A stretch of DNA of 8,211 nt from JBPEXY01 sp052031065 (GCA_052031065.1 JBPEXY010000027.1:1-8211); one strand, 5' to 3'; shown: positions 1 through 6,256, counted from the stretch's first letter. Numbers and translations: made by a program. The notes: generated from the letters alone by a model not told the origin.

Positions 1-274
1 CCTGGTGCCACGAGTACTTTCTGCTCAGGTTGGCGAGGCGGGCATCCTGATCAAACCAGGCAAAGAGCTTCTCGATCGCCGCCGAATCACCCGCGATGGT
101 CCCGTTGACCCCCTCCTCCGCAAGCAGAATGGTGCCTTTGATCTGCTCCCTTTCCAGCAACGTAAGCAGGGGTTTACGCAGTTGCCGATAATCGGTCAGG
201 GTGACAAAGCGGTAAAAAGCAGCGACCAGCGTTTTTTCCAGCGGTTGCTGCGACTGTTGGGAATCTATCGTCAA
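1..274 (-). CDS. trhO: tRNA uridine(34) hydroxylase TrhO (YceA family), N-terminal part, cut by window edge
   Basis: The minus strand reads as the N-terminal 91 residues of a TrhO/YceA-type protein. The frame is open from a TAG stop upstream of position 283 to the window edge. After about 15 variable residues it shows AAFYRFVTLTDY, then KGTILLAEEGVNGTIAG, then a KLFAWF segment. This is the ferredoxin/acylphosphatase-like N-terminal domain that precedes the rhodanese domain. Members hydroxylate uridine 34 of certain tRNAs to 5-hydroxyuridine in the cytoplasm; that is family knowledge. The catalytic rhodanese cysteine would lie beyond the left edge and cannot be checked. No ATG is available in frame. 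Candidate starts are TTG at 274 or TTG at 283, nine bases upstream; neither has a strong ribosome binding site. It follows the glutathione S-transferase-like gene on the same strand after about 99 bases. Confidence 0.88.
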   Translation of the reverse strand, partial: MTIDSQQSQQPLEKTLVAAFYRFVTLTDYRQLRKPLLTLLEREQIKGTILLAEEGVNGTIAGDSAAIEKLFAWFDQDARLANLSRKYSWHQ

Positions 275-318
275 TTTAACCAAACCCGGTGTTGTGTATG
301 CATTGCAAAGTGGGGCCT

Positions 319-324
319 ATTCTA
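319..324 (-). promoter_or_regulatory. possible -10 box for trhO
   Basis: On the minus strand TAGAAT (5 of 6 matches to TATAAT) lies about 36 to 45 bases upstream of the two TTG start candidates of trhO. A weak -35-like TTAACC sits about 19 bases further upstream. Transcription would begin near position 312 and give a short leader, which fits the TTG starts. The -35 match and spacing are poor, so this is only a candidate. Confidence 0.3.
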
Positions 325-373
325 AGCCTTGCGTAGTTCAGGCGGTTAATTAAACGGACATCTTCAGGCAGGA

Positions 374-1078
374 TTAACTGTGCGCCTCACTGGTCCGGGG
401 AAATTGCACGCCACTGGAACCAGGTTGCCAGCACGGGTATTTGTTCATCACGCCAAGAAACAGTTCCGATTCCAACCAGAGTTTGAGCCACTGCTGCAAA
501 GCCGGTAACGGTTGCCGCTCGAACCACTTTAGATCGACCATGGCGAACTGACGCACGAACGGCATCAACGCGACATCGGCGATGCTCTGTCGCCCGACCA
601 GATGACCGCCAGTGCTGAGCCGTTGATCCAGTTCGCGCAGAAAGTCCATCCCCTGTTCACGATAGGATTCGGCTGACCGCTCGGGAAAGCGAACGGAATA
701 TTTATAGCGGTCAAGCACTGGTTTGAATTCTCTATCGTTACGGTCGATGAGCAGATCAGCCAGTTGACGGGATTCGGGATTGTCGGCAAATTGCCAGTCA
801 TCGGGGTCGCACTGCTGTAGCGCCCAGTCGATTATTTCCCGACTTTCATCGATCACCTGACCATCAACAAGTCGCATCACTGGAACCGTCCCTTTCGGCG
901 AAAGGGCCAGCATTTCCTGCGGTTTATCCTTGAGCAGTATCTCGCGAAGCTCTACAACGACATTGCTATAGGCAATCGCCATTCTTGCGCGCATCGCATA
1001 GGGACAGCGCCGAAAAGAGTAAAACTGCGGGACGGTTCCCAATACGGGTGCAAACCAGGAAGAGAGGTCATCGGCCAT
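374..1078 (-). CDS. glutathione S-transferase family protein (CPYA, thioredoxin-fold N-terminal domain)
   Basis: A 234-residue protein of normal cytosolic GST length. Residues about 17-90 form the thioredoxin-like domain: FRRCPYAMRAR at 22-32 carries a potential catalytic cysteine C25 in a CPYA motif, GTVPVM at 63-68 contains the expected cis-proline P66, and ES at 78-79 matches the site that holds the gamma-glutamyl part of glutathione. Residues about 102-215 form the helical domain, with the N-capping motif SIADVAL at 165-171. A cysteine rather than serine or tyrosine at the active site is typical of omega/beta/GrxB-like members, which tend to be thiol-disulfide or dehalogenase-type enzymes rather than detoxifying transferases; the substrate is unknown. 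The first 16 residues are an extension without clear homology, and the Shine-Dalgarno upstream of ATG 1078 is weak, so a later start is possible. It diverges from the transporter cluster and points toward trhO. Confidence 0.85.
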   Translation of the reverse strand: MADDLSSWFAPVLGTVPQFYSFRRCPYAMRARMAIAYSNVVVELREILLKDKPQEMLALSPKGTVPVMRLVDGQVIDESREIIDWALQQCDPDDWQFADNPESRQLADLLIDRNDREFKPVLDRYKYSVRFPERSAESYREQGMDFLRELDQRLSTGGHLVGRQSIADVALMPFVRQFAMVDLKWFERQPLPALQQWLKLWLESELFLGVMNKYPCWQPGSSGVQFPRTSEAHS

Positions 1079-1124
1079 GATCGCAGTGTCTTAAAGCACG
1101 ATTTATGTTCAAAAAAATGGTCAT

Positions 1125-1208
1125 CACCGGCAGGTTGAGAGTGTATCCTACCTGTTGGTGGCAGGGGTTCCTGTGGCCGCCAGGGTCTGCTGCCCACGGT
1201 CAGGCCCT
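1125..1208 (+). other. block of consecutive strong hairpins in the divergent intergenic region
   Basis: Three helices can be drawn. H1 pairs 1125-1135 (CACCGGCAGGT) with 1150-1160 (ACCTGTTGGTG), 11 pairs including two adjacent G-U. H2 pairs 1157-1161 with 1177-1181 (one G-U) and 1162-1165 with 1170-1173 around a GGTT loop, with a three-base bulge. H3 pairs 1182-1189 (AGGGTCTG) with 1201-1208 (CAGGCCCT), eight pairs with one G-U. H1 and H2 share 1157-1160, so they exclude each other. All wobble pairs are G-U only if the plus strand is transcribed; on the minus strand they become A-C mismatches. I do not recognise a known riboswitch or small RNA family. A promoter-like sequence starts just downstream, so the block may not be in the transporter mRNA. 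Confidence 0.4.
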
Positions 1209-1212
1209 AAAG

Positions 1213-1240
1213 TTGGCACCACGCTGATCAACACAATAAT
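1213..1240 (+). promoter_or_regulatory. sigma70-like promoter for the transporter cluster
   Basis: TTGGCA at 1213-1218 (5 of 6 to the -35 consensus) is followed after 16 bases by AATAAT at 1235-1240 (5 of 6 to the -10 consensus). Transcription would start near 1247 and leave a leader of about 85 bases before the TTG start at 1331. The leader contains a small TGGC/GCCA hairpin (1258-1270) and a CCGCG/CGCGG pair (1277-1281 with 1302-1306). It is the best promoter match in this intergenic region on either strand. Confidence 0.5.
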
Positions 1241-1330
1241 AACCGTTGCATCTCCGGTGGCATTTTGCCAGCTCATCCGCGAGATGGCACTCACCGCCCT
1301 GCGCGGCTCAATACTGATAGGGAATTAACA

Positions 1331-2206
1331 TTGGAACTCTGGATTCCGCTGGGGTTGGTTGCCACGGCCATCCACGGTTTCAGCACCGTCTATTCGAAAA
1401 GACTTTACGACCTGGCACCCCACCCGGCACAAGTGGCTTTTTTCTGCCTGTTTGCCACTGGTGCTGTCAGCCTGGTGTTGCTGCCCTGGGTGGAATTCAG
1501 TGACCCCCGCGGCCACTGGCTCGACATCATTCTGGTAGGTGCACCGTTCGCGCTCGGCCACTACGCTTTTGTGCTTGCCAACCGCTATGGCGACGCCTCC
1601 TTCGTGGTACCGATGATGGGTTTCAAGGTTTTTTTCGTCGCCCTGTTTGCAGCCATCTGGCTGGGAGAACACTACAACCCCTGGGTCTATATTGGCGCCG
1701 GTGGCGCAGTTGCCGGCCTGTTTTTTCTCAATGATGGCCGCCTCTCCGCTACCCTCGCAGCCCTGCTACTAGTACTGGCCAACTGCGTTCTCTACGCTCT
1801 TACCGATGTTTTTCTGGTACGCCTGTTTCGCGCCGGTTTCAACGCGCTGGAGGTGATGGTCTACCTGTTTGCCGGTGGTGCCCTGTTTATGGTGCCAATC
1901 GCCCTCTGGGTTTTACGCGGGCGCTGGCAAATGACCCGCCCGTTCGCCCGCGGGCTGGCCGTGTTCGGACTCTCCCAGGGTGGCGGCGGGATACTACTGA
2001 TGTTCGCCTTTGCGGTGGCCCAGAAAGCAACGCTGGTCAACATCATTCAGAGTTCCCGTGGCGTGTTCGCGGTTCTGGCGGTGTTTGTGATCAGCCGCAT
2101 CGGCATCCGCGGCCTGGAAGTTCTGGACCGTGGCCAGTACCTCTCCCGCGGGATCGGCGCGATTATGATTGCTGCCTCCATCACTGTTGCGCTGCTGGCC
2201 AGATAA
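1331..2206 (+). CDS. EamA-family (drug/metabolite transporter superfamily) membrane transporter, first of three tandem paralogues
   Basis: A 291-residue inner-membrane protein with about ten hydrophobic segments (roughly 4-20, 34-52, 64-84, 89-111, 117-134, 140-160, 172-194, 206-226, 233-255, 272-290), the usual two-repeat EamA layout. Features shared with both downstream paralogues are S22-K23 after the first segment, DASFVVPM at 88-95, K99, E113, LNDG at 133-136, D159 in a membrane segment, Q240 and R243, E263 and R273. I chose TTG at 1331 rather than the TTG at 1265. It has AGGGA (1319-1323) seven bases upstream, it gives the same 291 residues as the second paralogue, and the extra 22 upstream residues are hydrophilic and not shared. 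EamA proteins move amino acids, nucleotides or other small metabolites; the substrate here is unknown. The next transporter begins 36 bases after the stop, so the two are probably co-transcribed. Confidence 0.87.
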   Translation: MELWIPLGLVATAIHGFSTVYSKRLYDLAPHPAQVAFFCLFATGAVSLVLLPWVEFSDPRGHWLDIILVGAPFALGHYAFVLANRYGDASFVVPMMGFKVFFVALFAAIWLGEHYNPWVYIGAGGAVAGLFFLNDGRLSATLAALLLVLANCVLYALTDVFLVRLFRAGFNALEVMVYLFAGGALFMVPIALWVLRGRWQMTRPFARGLAVFGLSQGGGGILLMFAFAVAQKATLVNIIQSSRGVFAVLAVFVISRIGIRGLEVLDRGQYLSRGIGAIMIAASITVALLAR

Positions 2207-2242
2207 ACCACAGTTCCAGCACGCCATAGGCTATTAAGAAAA

Positions 2243-3118
2243 ATGGAGCTTTATCTCTGGGCAGCACTACTGGGGGCTCTGCTACAGGGCTTCTCTTTCG
2301 CCATGTCGCGGCAGCTACTGGTCTATTCAAATAATCGTTTTCAGATCGCTTTTTACAGCATGCTGGTCACTACCCTGCTGGCCGTAGCATCACTACCCTT
2401 TTTTAATTTGCGCGGACTCGGCAACGCGCCGGAACTGATCGCCGGATTCAGCCTGTCCGTGGCTGCAAGCCAGATTCTGCTGATGGAAGCGATGAAACGG
2501 GCCGATGCCTCCTTTGTTGTGCCGATGCTGGGATTAAAGATCTTCGTGGTCGCCCTGGTCTCTGCGCTGATCTGGCAGGAAACCTACAGTGGTCTGGTCT
2601 ATGTCGGCGCGACCGGGACGTTGGTGAGTCTCTATTTTCTTAATGACGGCCAACTTAAAGCGCCGCCCGCAGCACTGTTTTTTGTAATTCTGGGTGCCTG
2701 TGCGTTTGCCTGTAACGATCTGTTTTTAATGGCCATGATCCGCGCCGACTACAACCTGGGTGAAGTGACCATCTACAGTCTGCTCGGTCCGCTGCTGGTT
2801 CTTGGGCCCATCGGCATGTGGCAAACCCGCGGCGCGTTTAACATGAACTGGCGTTATGGGCGGGCGCTGTTGCTGTACGGCTTTTTTCAGATCACCAGCA
2901 TCCTGGCGTTGATATGGGCATTTGAAGCCAGCCGTAAGGTAACCTTGATAACGATCGTACAGAACTCCCGCTCTATTTTCGCTCTGCTGGCAGTCTGGCT
3001 ACTGGCCCGCTTGGGTTTTAGCGGCGTGGAGAAGCTGCTCGGTCATCAATACCGTTCGCGCCTGCTTGGCGCGGTGATCATGCTTGCCTCTCTGACCCTG
3101 GTTATCTTTGCCCGTTGA
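2243..3118 (+). CDS. EamA-family membrane transporter, second of three tandem paralogues
   Basis: A 291-residue, roughly ten-segment inner-membrane protein that aligns residue for residue with the first transporter: DASFVVPM is at 88-95, K99, E113, LNDG at 133-136, D159, Q240, R243, E263 and R273 at identical numbers. It starts with ATG at 2243; only a weak AAGAA precedes it, so translation may depend partly on ribosomes finishing the upstream gene 36 bases earlier. The segment IVQNSR at 238-243 places polar and charged residues inside what would be the ninth membrane segment, where typical EamA proteins have a Leu-Glu-Pro type sequence. It is more similar to the third paralogue in the central DASFVVPMLGLK motif than to the first, which has MMGFK. 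The substrate is unknown. No truncation or frameshift is visible. Confidence 0.88.
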   Translation: MELYLWAALLGALLQGFSFAMSRQLLVYSNNRFQIAFYSMLVTTLLAVASLPFFNLRGLGNAPELIAGFSLSVAASQILLMEAMKRADASFVVPMLGLKIFVVALVSALIWQETYSGLVYVGATGTLVSLYFLNDGQLKAPPAALFFVILGACAFACNDLFLMAMIRADYNLGEVTIYSLLGPLLVLGPIGMWQTRGAFNMNWRYGRALLLYGFFQITSILALIWAFEASRKVTLITIVQNSRSIFALLAVWLLARLGFSGVEKLLGHQYRSRLLGAVIMLASLTLVIFAR

Positions 3119-3154
3119 CGCTTCACTCACCGACCCATAGCCCAATGAGCTAAA

Positions 3155-3227
3155 CTGCCGGTTTGCATCATCCGCAGCTCTGTTAGTGGCGACCCCGTCA
3201 CCGGCAGCGGCGCCATTATTGCAGAGC
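3155..3227 (+). other. crossing inverted repeats in the gap between transporters two and three
   Basis: CTGCCGGT at 3155-3162 is perfectly complementary to ACCGGCAG at 3200-3207 (eight pairs). GCTCTG at 3177-3182 is complementary to CAGAGC at 3222-3227 (six pairs). The pairs cross each other, so in RNA they are either alternatives or a pseudoknot. A further GAC/GTC pair (3191-3193 with 3197-3199) lies inside. No T-run follows, so it is not a standard terminator. I know of no family with this form. Confidence 0.3.
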
Positions 3228-3245
3228 CATCCACTACACCCCCAG

Positions 3246-3265
3246 TCACTGACCCCGATCAGTGA
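3246..3265. promoter_or_regulatory. 7-bp inverted repeat just upstream of the third transporter
   Basis: TCACTGA (3246-3252) and TCAGTGA (3259-3265) form a perfect inverted repeat around a six-base centre. It ends 18 bases before the TTG start at 3284 and 7 bases before the GGAA ribosome-binding sequence at 3273-3276. It could be a regulator binding site or an mRNA hairpin near the ribosome binding site. No T-run follows, so it is not a terminator for the preceding gene. Confidence 0.35.
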
Positions 3266-3283
3266 AGAACCCGGAACCGCTTT

Positions 3284-4168
3284 TTGACCATCCTGCCGAC
3301 ATACATCTGGTTGACGCTGCTTTCCTGCGTGCTCCACGCCTTCAGCTTCACCTATTCCAAGCAGTTCCTGAGCTTTTCCCAGAACCGGGTCAAACTGGCT
3401 TTTTATAGCCAGTACGCAGTGGGCCTGCTCGGCATGGGGCTGCTTCCGTTTACCGGAATCGACAATTTTGTCGATAACGTCGGTTTAATTCTGGCAATGG
3501 GACTGTGTGTGATGATCGGCCAGGTGGCCTACCTGAACGCGCTGCGCCACGGCGACGCCTCTTTTGTAGTGCCGATGCTGGGGTTAAAGATGTTCGTGGT
3601 TGCCGCGTTGTCAGCGGTTTTGCTTGAGGAGACCTATGGACCCCTGGTCTATGTTGGTGCCATCGGCGTGTTTGTCAGCCTGTTTTTTCTCAATGACGGC
3701 AAACTGACCGGCTCATTTAATGCCCTCGCCTATGTGACCTTCGCCTGCATTATGTTTGGTAGCGCAGACGTGATTGTGATGACCCTGCTGAATCGGGGCG
3801 TAAACGGTTTTCAGGTCGCTGCTTTTGTGTTCGCCATTCCCACGCTGATACTGATGCCGTTATCACCCCTGCTATTCAGGAATGACTGGCAGGTTTCGCG
3901 CGGTTTCTTACGAACTTTACTGATCTATGCGGTGGTCCAACTGGCCGGAGTAACGCTGCTGATGATCGCCTTTCGGCAGTCGCAGCAGGTCACCATAATC
4001 AATATCGTCCAGTCGGCGCGGGGGCTGATTTCGATTGGCGTGGTTTTCCTGATGGCAAAGTTCGGTTTTAGCGAAATCGAGCGGCTTACCGGAGTCCAGC
4101 TGCGCATCAGAGGTTTCGGCGGACTGTTGATGTTTGCCTCACTCGCCGTCGCAGTGCTGGCCCATTAA
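3284..4168 (+). CDS. EamA-family membrane transporter, third of three tandem paralogues
   Basis: A 294-residue inner-membrane protein with about ten hydrophobic segments. It aligns with the other two at a constant offset of three residues: DASFVVPM at 91-98, K102, E116, LNDG at 136-139, D162, Q243, R246, E266 and R276. The start is TTG at 3284 with GGAA seven bases upstream. No ATG or GTG is available near the N-terminus. The constant offset would also fit a CTG start at codon 4, but TTG is the better initiation codon and has the better spacing. The gap to the second transporter is 165 bases and holds inverted repeats, so this gene may have its own control. Its C-terminal half shows IVQSARG at 241-247, matching IIQSSRG and IVQNSRS in the paralogues. 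Substrate and direction are unknown. It is followed after 241 bases by the Rieske oxygenase. Confidence 0.87.
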   Translation: MTILPTYIWLTLLSCVLHAFSFTYSKQFLSFSQNRVKLAFYSQYAVGLLGMGLLPFTGIDNFVDNVGLILAMGLCVMIGQVAYLNALRHGDASFVVPMLGLKMFVVAALSAVLLEETYGPLVYVGAIGVFVSLFFLNDGKLTGSFNALAYVTFACIMFGSADVIVMTLLNRGVNGFQVAAFVFAIPTLILMPLSPLLFRNDWQVSRGFLRTLLIYAVVQLAGVTLLMIAFRQSQQVTIINIVQSARGLISIGVVFLMAKFGFSEIERLTGVQLRIRGFGGLLMFASLAVAVLAH

Positions 4169-4248
4169 CCGCTGGATCTAGTCGCGATCGCTAACGCTTC
4201 GCCTCAACTCCGATTTATCAGCGCTGCTACTATTGTCCCAATAATTAA

Positions 4249-4270
4249 CAGCGTTTAAGCTGAACCGCTG
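4249..4270 (+). other. small hairpin in the leader region of the oxygenase gene
   Basis: The 241-base gap between transporter three and the oxygenase holds no gene. CAGCG (4249-4253) pairs with CGCTG (4266-4270), extended by TT/AA after one bulged C, with a seven-base loop. It has no T-run after it. Other short palindromes in the gap are CAGCGCTG (4219-4226) and ACCCGGGT (4363-4370). I see no convincing sigma70 promoter here; TTGTCC (4233) and TTGCCC (4302) lack a good -10 partner. Confidence 0.25.
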
Positions 4271-4397
4271 AAGTTCAATTCAAGCTCACCCGTAACCCTG
4301 CTTGCCCATCAGCGAGCGGAAATCGACCGTAAACAGCTAGGCAGATTCGACCAGCGGTACGGACCCGGGTGTTCTAAAAGCCAATACCGGTGATCGT

Positions 4398-4403
4398 GGG
4401 GAG
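4398..4403 (+). promoter_or_regulatory. strong ribosome binding site of the Rieske oxygenase gene
   Basis: GGGGAG at 4398-4403 lies six bases before ATG 4410. It is the best Shine-Dalgarno sequence among the plus-strand genes here and fixes the start of the oxygenase. Confidence 0.7.
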
Positions 4404-4409
4404 AATCAA

Positions 4410-5669
4410 ATGAATGCACCGCAACAACTGAATCTGGATAACTTCTCCTGGCCTGACGAAGGACTCACGCGGGTGCCGTACCGGATATTTACCGACCCTG
4501 CGGTACACGACCTGGAGCAGCAGCGGATCTTCCGCGGCCCCACCTGGTCCTATGCCGGCATAGAAGCAGAGCTACCCAATCCAGGTGACTACATCACCAC
4601 CTTTATTGGTGATACCCCGGTGGTGGTCAGCCGCGATCAGCAGGGCGGGATACACGCCTTTGTCAATCGCTGCGCCCATCGTGGCGCTCTGGTCTGTCGC
4701 CAACTCAGGGGTAATACCGATGTTCACACCTGTGTCTACCACCAATGGGCTTTTGACCACAAAGGCGACCTGGTGGGTGTACCGTTTCGCCGCGGACTCG
4801 CCGGCAAAGGGGGTTACCCGAAAGATTTCGACATGGCCCAACATGGGCTGCAGAAATTGCGCGTATCAACCCTTCACGGGCTGATTTATGTCACCTTCGA
4901 TCAAGACCTGGAGCCACTGGAGTCCTATCTCGGCGAGGTGATGGTACGAAACATTGCCCGCTGCCTGGAGGGACGGGAAATAGAAGTAATCGGTTACAGC
5001 CGGCAGTACGTCAACTGCAACTGGAAGCTTTATGGCGAGAACACCCGCGACAGTTATCACGCCATGCTGCTGCACCTGTTTTACCCAACTTTTGGTATCG
5101 CCACCCCGGCAACCAAAACTACCATTGAAATGAATGAAGAGCGCTATCACAACCTGTTCACGGTGTGGCGCCCTTCCGGCGATAACAATCTCGATACCTA
5201 CAAGAAAAACACCACCCGTGAGTTCAAGGGTGGCAAGGAATCACTGCAGTCGCCACAGTTTCTGCGCTTCATTAATGAACGCGACGACGACATCGCCATC
5301 ACCATTGAATCCCTGTTCCCCAATTCGGTGTTTCAGCACATCCAGAACGGTTTCGCAGTGCGCCAGATTCGTCCGAAGAAGATCGATGAGTTTGAACTAC
5401 ACTGGACTTATCTCGGCTATAAGGATGACTCGCCGGAACTGCGCGAGCACCGATTGCGCCAGGCCAACATGCTTGGCCCGGCAGGATTGATCGCCATGGA
5501 AGATGCAGAAGCTGGTGAAATCATTCAGCGCGCCATCATCCGCGATGCTGACCAGAACTCCTTTGTTGAAATGGGTGGCGACGGCTACGGTGATATGGAC
5601 AGCACCGGTACCGACGAAAACTCGATTCGCGGATTCTGGAAAGGCTATCGGAAATTGATGGGCTTATAA
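4410..5669 (+). CDS. Rieske non-haem iron aromatic ring-hydroxylating oxygenase, alpha subunit (anthranilate-dioxygenase-like)
   Basis: A complete 419-residue oxygenase alpha subunit. The N-terminal Rieske domain holds C88-A-H90 (RCAHRG) and C108-V-Y-H111, the four ligands of the [2Fe-2S] cluster. The C-terminal catalytic domain has ENTRDSYHAMLLH at 210-222, giving the bridging aspartate D214 and iron ligands H217 and H222. The third iron ligand is D365 in GLIAMEDAEAG. All catalytic residues are present. From memory, WPDEGLTRVPY near the N-terminus and GVPFRRG further on resemble the large subunit AndAc of Burkholderia anthranilate 1,2-dioxygenase, which suggests an aromatic acid substrate; the real substrate is not shown. 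Such enzymes insert O2 using electrons from a ferredoxin and reductase, none of which is encoded nearby, and no beta subunit follows. The NUDIX gene begins 29 bases after the stop and is probably co-transcribed. Confidence 0.93.
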   Translation: MNAPQQLNLDNFSWPDEGLTRVPYRIFTDPAVHDLEQQRIFRGPTWSYAGIEAELPNPGDYITTFIGDTPVVVSRDQQGGIHAFVNRCAHRGALVCRQLRGNTDVHTCVYHQWAFDHKGDLVGVPFRRGLAGKGGYPKDFDMAQHGLQKLRVSTLHGLIYVTFDQDLEPLESYLGEVMVRNIARCLEGREIEVIGYSRQYVNCNWKLYGENTRDSYHAMLLHLFYPTFGIATPATKTTIEMNEERYHNLFTVWRPSGDNNLDTYKKNTTREFKGGKESLQSPQFLRFINERDDDIAITIESLFPNSVFQHIQNGFAVRQIRPKKIDEFELHWTYLGYKDDSPELREHRLRQANMLGPAGLIAMEDAEAGEIIQRAIIRDADQNSFVEMGGDGYGDMDSTGTDENSIRGFWKGYRKLMGL

Positions 5670-5698
5670 AACCAACTGCCAGAGCGAACTTTCGGCCC

Positions 5699-6256
5699 AT
5701 GAAATATTGCAGCAGCTGCGGTGCGCCGGTACGCCAGGAGATACCTGCCGGCGATAACCGTCACCGCCATGTCTGCAATGATTGTGACGAAATCCACTAC
5801 CACAACCCCAACATCGTTGTCGGCTGTGTACCGCAGTGGCAGGAGCAGATTATTCTCTGTCGCCGGGCGATCGAACCGCGGGTCGGGTACTGGACCATGC
5901 CAGCCGGCTATCTGGAGATCGACGAATCAACGGATGAAGGAGCGCGCCGGGAAGCCGAAGAGGAAGCCGGCATCGATGTTGATATTGGCGAGCTGTTAAC
6001 GCTGATCAATATTCCGCAGATCGCCCAGGTACACATGATCTACCTTGCCGAACTACGCACCCCCGATTATGCCGCCGGGGAGGAGAGCCTTGAGGTTCAG
6101 CTATTCACGGAAGCAGAAATACCCTGGGATGATCTCGCCTTCCCCACGGTCAAGTTGACCCTGGAACATTTTTTTGCTGACCGTCAGGCAGGGAACTTCA
6201 AACTCCATTCGGAGGTGCTCAGGCATCATGGCCGCGACAGTACTGCCCAACCTTAA
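5699..6256 (+). CDS. zinc-ribbon NUDIX hydrolase, FAD pyrophosphatase-like
   Basis: A 185-residue soluble protein. Residues 4-29 form a zinc ribbon (C4-x2-C7 and C26-x2-C29). The NUDIX box is complete at 70-92: G70, E76, then R84-E85-A-E-E88-E89-A-G91-I92, fitting GX5EX7REUXEEXGU, with the glutamates that bind Mg2+ or Mn2+. Around it, HNPNIVVGC (35-43), GYWTMPAGYLE (63-73) and ESLEVQLF (129-136) resemble, from memory, the plant chloroplast enzyme NUDX23 and its bacterial relatives, which split FAD into FMN and AMP. FAD pyrophosphatase or a similar nucleotide-diphosphate activity is therefore the best guess; ADP-ribose or NADH hydrolysis is the alternative. It follows the oxygenase by 29 bases. 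The start at ATG 5699 has a weak ribosome binding site, but the first zinc cysteine is at residue 4, so a later start is excluded. Confidence 0.9.
   Translation: MKYCSSCGAPVRQEIPAGDNRHRHVCNDCDEIHYHNPNIVVGCVPQWQEQIILCRRAIEPRVGYWTMPAGYLEIDESTDEGARREAEEEAGIDVDIGELLTLINIPQIAQVHMIYLAELRTPDYAAGEESLEVQLFTEAEIPWDDLAFPTVKLTLEHFFADRQAGNFKLHSEVLRHHGRDSTAQP

Noticed and set aside
5..325. Plus-strand open frame of 106 codons at the left edge
   Set aside because: It lies opposite trhO, whose minus-strand frame has clear family motifs; the plus-strand protein resembles nothing I know.
952..1197. Minus-strand open frame of 81 codons overlapping the 5' part of the GST-like gene and the intergenic region
   Set aside because: It is a shifted frame over the well-supported GST N-terminal domain, with Trp/Pro/His-rich composition typical of a shadow frame.
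1125..1220. Possible SRP (4.5S) RNA, because GGTCAGGCCC occurs at 1198-1207
   Set aside because: The invariant GGAAGG/AGCAGCC apical part is missing and the pairing does not form the single long SRP hairpin.
1265..1330. Upstream extension of the first transporter from TTG 1265
   Set aside because: It adds 22 hydrophilic residues not found in the two paralogues; TTG 1331 has a proper ribosome binding site and gives the same length as the second paralogue.
4184..4191. GCGATCGC palindrome resembling the cyanobacterial HIP1 repeat
   Set aside because: A single copy in a gammaproteobacterial context is expected by chance.
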